From: JAIBJN01 sp963830885
GTDB lineage: Bacteria; Actinomycetota; Thermoleophilia; Gaiellales; Gaiellaceae
Assembly: GCA_963830885.1 (NCBI GenBank)
Contig: CAWHOA010000023.1
Span: forward strand, 73,010-137,009
DNA: 64,000 bases
Reading direction: 5' to 3'
In this document: positions 40,899 to 49,131 of the stretch, one piece after another
Position numbering within the stretch: the first letter of the stretch is position 1
Layout: every line of letters begins with the position of its first letter
Program-made: the position numbers and the translations under genes
The notes under the pieces: generated by a model
The model's input: the letters and a program-made list of their open reading frames with translations, nothing else
Database searches by the model: none
What the model was told of the DNA's origin: nothing

Positions 40899-40927
40899 CA
40901 CTGGAAAATGCTGCGCATTTTCCGGTG
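40899..40927 (+). promoter_or_regulatory. hairpin covering the mtnA start codon
   Basis: CACTGGAAAATGC (40899-40911), loop TGC, GCATTTTCCGGTG (40915-40927): a 13-bp stem with one G-U wobble. The GTG start of mtnA forms the foot of the 3' arm. The stem is AT-rich, unlike its surroundings, and no Shine-Dalgarno is present. Confidence 0.75.
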
Positions 40928-41902
40928 ACCGATCTTCGGCCCCACGAGATCCTGAGGCTCGACGACCGAGCTGTCGTCGTGCTCGACCAGCGCCGGCTTC
41001 CCGCGGACATCGTCCATCTCGAATGCGGCTCGGCGTCGGAGGTTGCCGAGGCCATCCGCACGCTGGCCGTCCGGGGGGCGCCGGCGATCGGCATCGCCGC
41101 CGCGTACGGGTACGCGCTCGCGGCCGCGGGCGGGGAGGACCTCGACGAGGCCGCGGCTGTGCTGCTCTCCTCCCGGCCCACTGCGGTGAACCTGCCCTGG
41201 GCGATTGCCGAGATGCGCGCGGGCGACCAGGACGCGGACGCGCTTGCCGCGCGGGCCCGCGCCCTCCACGAGGAGGAGGTGGAGCGCTGCCGCCGGATGG
41301 CCGAGCACGCCGCCGGCCTGCTCGAGCCCGGCACGCGCGCTCTCACGCATTGCAACGCAGGCGCGCTCGCCACGGGCGGAGTCGGCACCGCGCTCGGCGC
41401 GATCCGGGAGGGCTTCGAGCGCGGCCTCGTCACGCACGTGTTCGTCGACGAGACGCGGCCGCTCCTGCAGGGCGCGCGCCTCACGGCCTGGGAACTGGAG
41501 CGCGCCGGCGTCCCGCACAGCGTCCTCGCGGACTCGGCGGCCGGCTCCCTGATCGCCCGCGGCGAGGTGGACGCCGTCCTCACCGGAGCCGACCGCATCG
41601 CCGCCAACGGCGACGCGGCGAACAAGATCGGGACGTACCCGCTGGCCGTGGTCGCAGCGCGGCACGGGATTCCGTTCTACGTCGTCGCACCGACCTCGAC
41701 CGTCGACCTCGCCGCCGCGAGCGGCGCCGACATCCCCATCGAGGAACGCGACCCGGCGGAGGTGAGCGACCGCTTCGCGGCGCGCAATCCGGCCTTCGAC
41801 GTGACTCCCGCCGAGCTGATCGCGGCGATCGTCACCGAGGAGGGCGTCCACCGCGCGCCGTTCGCCGAGTCGCTGGCCGGCCTGCACCAGGTGGCTCGAT
41901 GA
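40925..41902 (+). CDS. mtnA: S-methyl-5-thioribose-1-phosphate isomerase
   Basis: MtnA converts methylthioribose-1-phosphate to methylthioribulose-1-phosphate in methionine salvage. The 325-residue protein has VRGAPAIGIAAAYG, LTHCNAGALATGGVGTALG with the catalytic Cys (near residue 142), VFVDETRPLLQGARLTAWEL and the Asp in LTGADRIAANGD. The GTG at 40925 gives VTDLRPHEIL, a normal N-terminus. An upstream in-frame start at 40880 would lie inside ahcY and the hairpin. It overlaps the following nucleotidyltransferase gene by four bases. Confidence 0.93.
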   Translation: MTDLRPHEILRLDDRAVVVLDQRRLPADIVHLECGSASEVAEAIRTLAVRGAPAIGIAAAYGYALAAAGGEDLDEAAAVLLSSRPTAVNLPWAIAEMRAGDQDADALAARARALHEEEVERCRRMAEHAAGLLEPGTRALTHCNAGALATGGVGTALGAIREGFERGLVTHVFVDETRPLLQGARLTAWELERAGVPHSVLADSAAGSLIARGEVDAVLTGADRIAANGDAANKIGTYPLAVVAARHGIPFYVVAPTSTVDLAAASGADIPIEERDPAEVSDRFAARNPAFDVTPAELIAAIVTEEGVHRAPFAESLAGLHQVAR

Positions 41903-42921
41903 AGGCGATGGTGATGGCGGCGGGGCTGGGCACGCGGCTCCGGCCGCTGACCGACTTCCTGCCGAAGCCGATGATGCCGGTCGCCAACCGCCCGGTCCTC
42001 CACCACCTCCTCAACCTCCTGCGCCGTCACGACGTCACCGAGGTCGGGATCAACCTGCACGCGTATCCGGAGATGATCCAGCGCTACTTCGGCGACGGCG
42101 CCGCGCTCGACATGTCCATCCGCTGGTCGGAGGAGCCGGAACTGCTCGGCACGGCCGGCGGGACGAAGAAGCTCCAGGACTACTGGGGCGACGAGACGAT
42201 CCTCATCACCTCGGGCGACGGCCTCCACGACGTCGACCTGACGGCGCTCCTCGGCCACCACCAGCGCACCGGCGCGCTGGCGACGCTGACCGTCAAGCCC
42301 GTGCCCGACCCGTCCTCCTACGGCGTCGTCATCCTCGACCGTGACACGCGCGTGCGCGGCTTCCAGGAGAAGCCGCGACGGGACGAGGCGCGCAGCGACC
42401 TCGCCAACTGCGGCATCTACGTGATCGAGCCCCAGCTCCTGGAGCGGATCCCGCCCGGGACGTTCTACGACTTCGGTGAGGACGTCTGGCCGAACCTGGT
42501 CGCCGCAGGCGAGGAGGTCTACGCCTACACGACGATGGCCTACTGGAACGACGTCGGCGACCTCGACGAGCTCCGCAACACGATCCTCGACGCCGTGCTC
42601 GGCCACGTCCGCGTGGACATTCCGGGGGAGGAGATCGCGCCCGGCGTCTGGGCGGAGGACGGTTGCCGGATCGCCTCCGGCGCTCGGATCGACGGACCGG
42701 TGGTTCTCGGCCCCAATGTCACCGTGGAGGAGGGGGCGCAGATCCGAGGCCCGGCCGCCATCGGGGCGGACTGCCACGTCGGCATCGACGCCGCGATCCG
42801 GCGCGCCGCGCTGCTTCCGGGCAGCGTCGTCCCGGACGAGGGGCTCGCCATCGCAGGGATCTTCGGCGACGCCTCCAAGCTCGCCGAGAGCATCCTTCGC
42901 TACCCGTCGGCGCAGGGCTAG
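41899..42921 (+). CDS. nucleotidyltransferase with left-handed beta-helix (mannose-1-phosphate guanylyltransferase/GlmU-like)
   Basis: The 340-residue enzyme has the NTP-binding loop MVMAAGLGTRLRPLTDFLPKP, the SGDGLHDVDL metal site, VRGFQEKP and NCGIYVIEP. A C-terminal hexapeptide-repeat region (about residues 245-310) follows, with IASGARIDGPVVLGPNV and GAQIRGPAAIGADC. It probably makes GDP-mannose or another NDP-hexose for wall polymers. The ATG overlaps the mtnA stop (ATGA), an odd pairing between methionine salvage and sugar activation. It converges with the ROK gene and overlaps it by 4 nt. Confidence 0.87.
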   Translation: MKAMVMAAGLGTRLRPLTDFLPKPMMPVANRPVLHHLLNLLRRHDVTEVGINLHAYPEMIQRYFGDGAALDMSIRWSEEPELLGTAGGTKKLQDYWGDETILITSGDGLHDVDLTALLGHHQRTGALATLTVKPVPDPSSYGVVILDRDTRVRGFQEKPRRDEARSDLANCGIYVIEPQLLERIPPGTFYDFGEDVWPNLVAAGEEVYAYTTMAYWNDVGDLDELRNTILDAVLGHVRVDIPGEEIAPGVWAEDGCRIASGARIDGPVVLGPNVTVEEGAQIRGPAAIGADCHVGIDAAIRRAALLPGSVVPDEGLAIAGIFGDASKLAESILRYPSAQG

Positions 42922-44129
42922 CGGCTGCCGCCGCTCCCGAGCGGCGCGAGTCCCGCCGTCCGTAGCCGCTCGGTGTCGGCGATGACGAGGGCGAGCGCGC
43001 CGAGGACCTCCGCACGCTCGCCGAGGACTGCCGCCTTGACCTCGACCGACGCCGCGGCGCCGGGTAGCGCGTAGCGGTCGATCGCCTCGCGGATGCCCTC
43101 GAGGAGCGGTGGGCCGGCGGCGCTGAGGTCGCCGCCGACGATGATCGCCGCCGGGTTCAGGTAGTTGCAGAGGTCGGCGACGGCCCGTCCGACCGCCCGT
43201 CCCGCGTCGTTGACGACGCGCCTCGCCGGGAGGTCGCCGTCGGCGACGAGCTCCAGCAGGCCGTGGAGCGTGAGATCGGCGCCGTGCGTGGGACGTAGGA
43301 GGGAGAGGAGCGGGCCGGTGGCCGCCACCGTCTCCAGGCAGCCGCGGCTTCCGCAGCGGCACACTGCGCCGTCCGCCCGGATCTGGATGTGTCCGAGCTC
43401 GCCGGCCGTGCCCGAGGCGCCGTGGTAGAGGCGGCCGCCGAGCACGAGCCCGGCGCCGATGCCGGCTGAGATCATCACGTAGACGACGTCGGCGAAGCCT
43501 CTCCCGGCGCCGAACGAGACCTCGGCCAGCGCCCCCAGGTTGGCGTCGTTGTCGAGCTCGACGGGGATCTCGAGCCGGCGCGAGAGCTCCTCTCCGGCCT
43601 GGATGCCGGCCCAGCCGGGAAGGACGGTCGAGCCGAGCACGCCCTTGTGCCTGTCGATCGGCGCCGCCAGCGCCATCCCCGCCCCGATGACGCGGGAGCG
43701 GTCGACGCCGGCGTCGGCCAGGACGTCCATCACGAGCTCGGCCGCGGTGTCCAGCGACTCCTCCGGCGCGTCGTCCACGTCCAGCTCGAGGAAGCGCTCC
43801 TCGAGGACGGTCGACGCGAGGTCGGCGACCGCGACCCGCACGTGGCGGTGGCCGAAGTCGATCCCGAGCGCGGAGCCGGCGGCCGCATCCAGCCGCAGGA
43901 GGACCGGGGGGCGGCCGCGGCCGGCCGGCTGCGGCCGGTCGTTCGCCTGCTCGACGATCAACCCGCGGTCTTGCAGGTCGGCCACGAGCGAGGCGACGGT
44001 CGTCCGCGAGAGGCCGGTGGTCCGCGCGAGATCGCTCCGGCTCGCGGTCCCGGCCAGCCGCAGTGCGTCGACGACCCGGAGGCGGTTGAGCTCCCGGGTC
44101 GTTCCGAACGATTCAAGCTCGACCGTCAT
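42918..44129 (-). CDS. ROK-family transcriptional regulator (XylR-like)
   Basis: The 403-residue protein has an N-terminal winged helix (RLAGTASRSDLARTTGLSRT, residues about 24-43), then a sugar-kinase-like ROK domain. It has the ATP-type loop GIDFGHRHVRVAV and the zinc motif CRCGSRGCLE. It is divergent from a pentose ABC transporter with xylulokinase, so it is probably the xylose repressor of the cluster. The ATG at 44127-44129 is followed upstream by a 200-bp AT-richer control region containing a 14-bp palindrome. Confidence 0.88.
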   Translation of the reverse strand: MTVELESFGTTRELNRLRVVDALRLAGTASRSDLARTTGLSRTTVASLVADLQDRGLIVEQANDRPQPAGRGRPPVLLRLDAAAGSALGIDFGHRHVRVAVADLASTVLEERFLELDVDDAPEESLDTAAELVMDVLADAGVDRSRVIGAGMALAAPIDRHKGVLGSTVLPGWAGIQAGEELSRRLEIPVELDNDANLGALAEVSFGAGRGFADVVYVMISAGIGAGLVLGGRLYHGASGTAGELGHIQIRADGAVCRCGSRGCLETVAATGPLLSLLRPTHGADLTLHGLLELVADGDLPARRVVNDAGRAVGRAVADLCNYLNPAAIIVGGDLSAAGPPLLEGIREAIDRYALPGAAASVEVKAAVLGERAEVLGALALVIADTERLRTAGLAPLGSGGSR

Positions 44130-44176
44130 CGTCTTCGCTTCCGGGACACTTTTGCAGGTCTCAGGCCGAAATTCAC

Positions 44177-44190
44177 CCCGACCGGTCGGG
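44177..44190. promoter_or_regulatory. candidate operator palindrome for the ROK regulator
   Basis: CCCGACCGGTCGGG is a perfect 14-bp palindrome about 48 bp before the regulator gene in the divergent control region. Assigning it to the ROK protein is inference. Confidence 0.4.
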
Positions 44191-44256
44191 AAAAACGATC
44201 AAACGCCTGAAATAAGAAAGTGCCTTTCCCGAAACGACAGCATGCGTGGATCGTGC

Positions 44257-44285
44257 TTGAAACCGTCCGCTGTTGCCCATAAGCT
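44257..44285 (+). promoter_or_regulatory. promoter of the pentose transport operon
   Basis: TTGAAA at 44257-44262 and TAAGCT at 44280-44285, exactly 17 nt apart, the best -35/-10 pair in the window. It lies 45 nt before the binding-protein start. Confidence 0.6.
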
Positions 44286-44329
44286 GGCGCGGTGCAGGCG
44301 GTCGGGGTCAGCCAACCAGGAGGCAAGAC

Positions 44330-45553
44330 GTGAGCAGATTTTCGTTCAAAGCCAGCGAATCCCGGACGCGCCGTTTGGCGCTTGTCTTCCTGCTGGCGCT
44401 CGTTACGGCCCTCGCGCTGGTCGCAGCCGGGTGCGGCGGCGACGACGACGACGACACAACGGCGGACACCGGGGCCGCGCCCAGCGACACGGGTGCAGCC
44501 GCGGGCGGCGGGGAATGCGACGGAAGCATCTGGGTGCTCCTCCCCGACAGCGCGTCCTCTCCCCGCTGGGAGACCGACGACCGCCCCTACTTCGACCAGG
44601 CGTTCAGCGACGCTGGGATCGAGCACACGATCGTCAACGCCGAGAACGACCCCGCCACGCAGCAGTCGCAGGCGGAGCAGGCGATCGCCGACGGCGCCAA
44701 GGTGATCATCCTCACCAGCCTCGACCCCGGCTCCGGCGGCGCGATCATCGACTCGGCGAAGGCCGCCGATGTCCAGGTGATCGAGTACGACCGCTTCAAC
44801 ACCGGCAGCTCGGGCGGCGCGGCGTACGTGAGCTTCGACAACGTCGCCGTCGGGGCGGCGATGGCGGAGGTGCTGGAGCCTGCGATCGACGATCTCGGGC
44901 TCGACCAGCCGCAGGTCGTCATGCTGAACGGCGGCGAGGAGGACAACAACGCGTTCCTGTTCCGTGACGGGTACGCGGAGACCGTCGAGGCCAGGGCCGA
45001 CGCCGGCGACTGGGCAATCGTCGCCGACCAGTTCGTTCCCGGCTGGGGTGCGAACGGCGAAGGCCAGACGATCATGGAGCAGGTCCTCACCGACGCAAAC
45101 AACAAGGTCGACGCCGTGTTCGCGGCCAACGACAACCTCGCGACCCAGGCGATCAACGCCCTCGAGGCGGCCGGAATCGGGCCCGTGCCGCTGAGCGGAC
45201 AGGATGCGACCGCCGCCGGGCTCCAGCAGATCATCCTCGGCAAGCAGACGATGACCGTCCACAAGCCGATCTACGCCGAGGCCGATGTCGCGGCCAAGGC
45301 AGCGCAGGCCCTTTGCGCGGGCGAGGATCCGGCCACCATCACGTCCGACTACGACTTCGAGACGATCGGGATCACGGCCGAGGACGGCAAGCCGGCCGCA
45401 GCCGGCGAGGGCGTGCCGTACCTCGCACTGACGCCGATCGCCGTGACCATCGACAACATCATGGACACCGTGATCGCGGACGAGTTCCGGACGATCGAGG
45501 AGCTCTGCACCGGAGACACCGCGGACACCGACTTCTGCACGGAGAACGGCTAG
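44330..45553 (+). CDS. sugar ABC transporter substrate-binding lipoprotein (XylF-like)
   Basis: The 407-residue lipoprotein starts at GTG 44330, 6 nt after AGGAGG. The signal ends in LALVAAGCGGDDDDD, with a lipidated Cys near residue 36. The periplasmic-binding-protein family 4 fold shows NAENDPATQQSQAEQAIADG, KVIILTSLDPGSGGAIIDSA and FAANDNLATQAINALEAAG, closest to xylose-binding XylF. The context with xylulokinase supports a pentose. An intrinsic hairpin follows the stop. Confidence 0.88.
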   Translation: MSRFSFKASESRTRRLALVFLLALVTALALVAAGCGGDDDDDTTADTGAAPSDTGAAAGGGECDGSIWVLLPDSASSPRWETDDRPYFDQAFSDAGIEHTIVNAENDPATQQSQAEQAIADGAKVIILTSLDPGSGGAIIDSAKAADVQVIEYDRFNTGSSGGAAYVSFDNVAVGAAMAEVLEPAIDDLGLDQPQVVMLNGGEEDNNAFLFRDGYAETVEARADAGDWAIVADQFVPGWGANGEGQTIMEQVLTDANNKVDAVFAANDNLATQAINALEAAGIGPVPLSGQDATAAGLQQIILGKQTMTVHKPIYAEADVAAKAAQALCAGEDPATITSDYDFETIGITAEDGKPAAAGEGVPYLALTPIAVTIDNIMDTVIADEFRTIEELCTGDTADTDFCTENG

Positions 45554-45564
45554 GAGACCAAGGA

Positions 45565-45594
45565 AGGCGGGGACGCCCTCGGGCGTCCCCGCCT
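45565..45594 (+). terminator. hairpin terminator or attenuator after the binding-protein gene
   Basis: AGGCGGGGACGCC / GGCGTCCCCGCCT, a 13-bp stem with loop CTCG, lies between the binding protein and the ATPase gene. There is no long T-run, so it may act more as an mRNA stability element. Its position matches the hairpin after oppA. Confidence 0.65.
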
Positions 45595-45607
45595 CCTGAC
45601 CCCGACC

Positions 45608-46396
45608 ATGGCGACCGCTGAAACGCCGCTCCTCGAGTGTGTGGGCGTCTCGAAGGCGTTCGGTGCCGTCCAGGCGCTCTACCGGGTCGACTTCGAGGTT
45701 CGCCCCGGCGAGGTCATGGCGCTGGTCGGCGACAACGGCGCCGGCAAGTCGACCCTGATCAAGTCCGTCGTCGGGATCTACCCGTTCGACGAGGGCGATG
45801 TCCGCTTCGAGGGTGAGCACGTGCACATCCACGGCCCGCGCGACTCCGCCAAGCTCGGGATCGAGGTCGTGTACCAGGACCTCGCGCTCGCGGACAACCT
45901 CGACGTCGTCGCGAACATGTTCCTGGGCCGGGAGCGCGTCCGCACCGGAGTGGTTCTCGACGAGTCGAGCATGGAGCGCTCGGCCCGCGAGACGCTCGAC
46001 AGCCTCTCGGTGACCACGCTGCGGTCGGTCCGGCAGACGGTAGCGGGCCTGTCCGGCGGTCAGCGGCAGGCGGTCGCGGTGGCGAAATCGGTCATGTGGG
46101 AGTCGAAGCTCGTCATCCTCGACGAGCCCACGGCGGCTCTCGGCGTGGCCCAGACGCGCCAGGTGCTGGACCTCGTCCGCCGCCTGGCCGAGCGAGGCCT
46201 GGGAGTCGTGATGGTCTCCCACAACCTGCATGACGTCTTCGAATGCGCGGACCGGATCACCGTGCTCCGCCTCGGTCAACGAGTTGCGGTGCTGCAGCGG
46301 TCCGAGACGACGCAGCAGGAGGTCGTGCAGGCGATCACGGCCGGCACGATCGGACACGTCCCGGGGATGCAGCAGGCGGAGGTGGCCGAGCCGTGA
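45608..46396 (+). CDS. sugar ABC transporter ATP-binding protein (single-domain, FrcA/XylG-like)
   Basis: The 262-residue ATPase has one nucleotide-binding domain: Walker A GDNGAGKST, Q-loop YQDLALADNLDV, signature LSGGQRQAVAVA, Walker B LVILDEPTAALG and switch SHNLHDV. XylG and RbsA have two such domains in tandem; this one has one, like FrcA of the fructose system, and would act as a homodimer. The stop overlaps the permease GTG (GTGA). Confidence 0.92.
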   Translation: MATAETPLLECVGVSKAFGAVQALYRVDFEVRPGEVMALVGDNGAGKSTLIKSVVGIYPFDEGDVRFEGEHVHIHGPRDSAKLGIEVVYQDLALADNLDVVANMFLGRERVRTGVVLDESSMERSARETLDSLSVTTLRSVRQTVAGLSGGQRQAVAVAKSVMWESKLVILDEPTAALGVAQTRQVLDLVRRLAERGLGVVMVSHNLHDVFECADRITVLRLGQRVAVLQRSETTQQEVVQAITAGTIGHVPGMQQAEVAEP

Positions 46397-47679
46397 GCGA
46401 TCCGGACCTGGGTGTCGATCCCACCGCCTCTGCGATAGCGGAGCCGCTCCCGCCCGCGACTCCTCAGCGCGAAGGAGCCGCGGAGGGAACGCTGTCGGGG
46501 TACCTCCACCATTGGTGGCAGGGAGTTCGCACCGGCGAGCTCGGGTCGCTGCCGATCATCGTCGGCCTCGCGGTAATCGTCATCATCTTCGGCCTTCTCG
46601 ACGAGACGTTCCTCACCGAGCGCAACTTCACCAACCTCCTCCTGCAGATGACCGCGATCGCCACGATCGCGATCGGCGTCGTCTTCGTGCTCCTGATCGG
46701 GGAGATCGACCTGTCGGTAGCGTTCGTGAGTGCCGTTGGCGGCGTCGTGATGACGCTCCTCCTGCGTCCTGAGGACCCCGGGTGGCCCTGGTGGGCCGCG
46801 ATCGTGGCCGCTCTGGCGTGCACGACGGCGATCGGCTTCGCCCAGGCGCTCGTGATCACGAAGGCCGGCGTGCCGTCGTTCGTCGTCACGCTCGCCGGGC
46901 TGCTCATCTGGTCGGGGGTCGTCCTCATCCTCACGACTCAGGCCTCGGACTTCGGGACGATCCGGGTCCAGGACGACGTGGTCATCGGGATCGCCAACGA
47001 CTTCATGAACACCACCCTGAGCTGGATCGTCGCGGCCGCGGTCGTGGTCGCCTTCGCGCTCTCCCAGCTCCTGAACGCACGCTCGCGCCGGGCGAGCGGC
47101 CTCTATGCGAAACCGACGGTGGTCATCCTCCTCCAGATCGCCGGCCTCGCGGTGGTCACCTTCGCCGCCGTCTGGTACCTGAACAAGGACCGCGGCGTCC
47201 CCTGGGGCGTCGTGATTCTCATCATCTTCCTCGTCTTCTGGTCGTTCATCGCCTCGCGGACGCGCTTCGGCCGCCATGTCTACGCCGTCGGCGGCAACGC
47301 CGAGGCGGCGCGGCGCGCAGGCATCGAGGTCGACCGGGTCCGCATCGCCGTCTTCATGATCGGCAGCTTCATGGCGGGCGTCGGCGGGATCATGCTCGCC
47401 TCCCGGCTGCGCTCGGTGGCGACCAACACCGGCGGCGGGAACCTCCTGCTGCTCGTCATCGCGTCTGCCGTGATCGGGGGCACCAGCCTCTTCGGCGGGG
47501 TGGGCCGGGTGGTCTGCGCGCTGCTCGGCGCGCTCGTGATCGCCTCGATCCAGAACGGGATGGACCTCCTGGGCCTGGCCTCGGGAACGAAGTTCGTCAT
47601 CACGGGCCTGGTGCTCCTGGGAGCCGTGCTCGTCGACGCGTACGCGAAGCGTCGCCGGACCGCCCGCGGAGGCGTGTGA
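46393..47679 (+). CDS. sugar ABC transporter permease (XylH/RbsC family)
   Basis: The 428-residue protein has a cytoplasmic head of about 55 residues and about ten or more membrane segments. It carries the family segments IGVVFVLLIGEIDLSVAFV, RTRFGRHVYAVGGNAEAARR (the ATPase-contact loop) and GTSLFGGVGRVVCALLGAL. The extra length compared with RbsC resembles XylH. The GTG overlaps the ATPase stop by four bases. The C-terminus is basic. Confidence 0.9.
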   Translation: MSDPDLGVDPTASAIAEPLPPATPQREGAAEGTLSGYLHHWWQGVRTGELGSLPIIVGLAVIVIIFGLLDETFLTERNFTNLLLQMTAIATIAIGVVFVLLIGEIDLSVAFVSAVGGVVMTLLLRPEDPGWPWWAAIVAALACTTAIGFAQALVITKAGVPSFVVTLAGLLIWSGVVLILTTQASDFGTIRVQDDVVIGIANDFMNTTLSWIVAAAVVVAFALSQLLNARSRRASGLYAKPTVVILLQIAGLAVVTFAAVWYLNKDRGVPWGVVILIIFLVFWSFIASRTRFGRHVYAVGGNAEAARRAGIEVDRVRIAVFMIGSFMAGVGGIMLASRLRSVATNTGGGNLLLLVIASAVIGGTSLFGGVGRVVCALLGALVIASIQNGMDLLGLASGTKFVITGLVLLGAVLVDAYAKRRRTARGGV

Positions 47680-47728
47680 GGTAGGTTGGCGCCGTCCGGG
47701 CGGACGCCTGGGCGAAAACGCGCATCCG

Positions 47729-48742
47729 ATGGAGAGCCAGGTGAAGACGAGTCTCGGAATCTGGGCGCTTGGCCCGATGGTCACCCGCTTCGTCCCGGCC
47801 GGCTACCAGCCGCAGTGGGCGGGGGAGACGACCGCCGACCGGGTGCGCCGGGCCGTCGAAGGGCTCGGCGACCTGATGGACGACTACGAGTTCCACTACC
47901 CGCAGGAGCTCTCGCCGGAGAACCTCGACGATGTGCGCGGGGCGCTCGGCGGCCACGGGATCTACTGCATCGCCAGCGGTCTCCATCTCGACCCGCGCTT
48001 CGGGCGCGGTGGGCTCACCTCGCCCGATCCGGCGACCCGCGCCGCGGCCCGGGGCCTGGCGGTCGAGGCGGCCGACTTCGCCGGCTCGCTCGGCGCGCAC
48101 TTCATCGTGTGGCCCGGGATCGAGGGGTACAACTACCCGTTCCAGACGCCGTACGCGGAGAGCTGGAAGTGGTTCGTCGACAGTGTCGGCGAGGCCGCGC
48201 AGCGCTGCGCCGACCACGGCGTCTCGCTCTTCCTCGAGCACAAGAACTCCGAGCCGGCCATGAAGATCTTCATGCGCAACATCGGCATGACCCTGCACGT
48301 GATCCACAAGCTGCGCCAGCAGGGGATCACGAACGTCAAGGTCAACATGGACTGGCAGCACCTGATCATGAACGGTGAAAGCCTGGGCGAGTACGCGGCC
48401 ATGCTCGCCGCCGAGGGGCTCCTCGGGCACCAGCACGCCAACTCCGGCTGGGGGACGTTCGACGACGACAACATGGTCGGCGCAACGGCGTTCATGGAGA
48501 CGCTCGAGCTCGCCCTCGAGCTCCGCCGCGCCGGCTACGGCGAGAACGGCGAGCGGCTCGGCTTCGACCTCTACCCGTACACCGAGGACGCGGTCGCCGC
48601 GGTGCGGCGCAGCGTGCTCCAATGGCGGTTCATCGACGAGGTGGCGGGGCGCATCGACGACACCGCGTTGCGTGAGGCGCAGGCAACGAAGGACGCCGTC
48701 CGGGCCTACGAGCTGGTGTACGCGGCGCTGGGCGGCCGGTGA
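47729..48742 (+). CDS. xylose isomerase-like TIM-barrel protein
   Basis: The 337-residue protein is in the AP-endonuclease-2/xylose isomerase fold group. It has motifs that match the xylose isomerase active site in order: WPGIEGYNYPFQ (like GGREGYE), LFLEHKNSEP (Glu and Lys of EPKPNEP), KVNMDWQHL and GHQHANSGWGTFDDD (like the metal-binding Asp/Trp region). It is not a close XylA, which is about 390-440 residues. With XylFGH-like transport before it and xylulokinase after it, it is probably the pentose isomerase of this pathway (inference). The next gene overlaps its stop. Confidence 0.75.
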   Translation: MESQVKTSLGIWALGPMVTRFVPAGYQPQWAGETTADRVRRAVEGLGDLMDDYEFHYPQELSPENLDDVRGALGGHGIYCIASGLHLDPRFGRGGLTSPDPATRAAARGLAVEAADFAGSLGAHFIVWPGIEGYNYPFQTPYAESWKWFVDSVGEAAQRCADHGVSLFLEHKNSEPAMKIFMRNIGMTLHVIHKLRQQGITNVKVNMDWQHLIMNGESLGEYAAMLAAEGLLGHQHANSGWGTFDDDNMVGATAFMETLELALELRRAGYGENGERLGFDLYPYTEDAVAAVRRSVLQWRFIDEVAGRIDDTALREAQATKDAVRAYELVYAALGGR

Positions 48743-49131
48743 GGCTCGCCCAGGCGCTCGCGATCGTCGAGTCGGTGGTGCGCGAGGCCCCGGGACCGGT
48801 CTCGGTCTTCGTGGCCGACTCCCACGGCGAGGTCGTCGCGGCCGCGACCATGGACGGCGCGGCACCCGACACGCGCCTGAACGCGCAGCGCAAGGCCTAT
48901 ACGGCCGCCCGCAGTGACGCCAGCTCCACCGGCGAGCTCGCCGAGAAGGCGCGCGCGGACGCCGCTGAGCGGGCGAGCTTCGACCCGTTCTTCACCTTCT
49001 TCCGCGGGGGCGTCGCCGCTTTCGAGGACGGCCGTCGTGTCGGGGCGGTCGGCGTCAGCGGGCTTCCCGGTGAGGACGACGAGGCGCTCGCCGTCGCCGC
49101 GCTCCACGCAGCCGGCCTCGCGCTGACGTGA
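48739..49131 (+). CDS. GlcG/HbpS family protein (DUF336)
   Basis: The 130-residue protein has the HbpS/GlcG layout: SVFVADSHGEVVAAATMDGAAP, RLNAQRKAYTAA and RVGAVGVSGLPGEDDEALA. The family is found beside sugar and glycolate genes, and HbpS of Streptomyces binds heme. Its role here is not known. It overlaps the genes on both sides by four bases (GTGA), so it is firmly inside the pentose operon. Confidence 0.8.
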   Translation: MRLAQALAIVESVVREAPGPVSVFVADSHGEVVAAATMDGAAPDTRLNAQRKAYTAARSDASSTGELAEKARADAAERASFDPFFTFFRGGVAAFEDGRRVGAVGVSGLPGEDDEALAVAALHAAGLALT

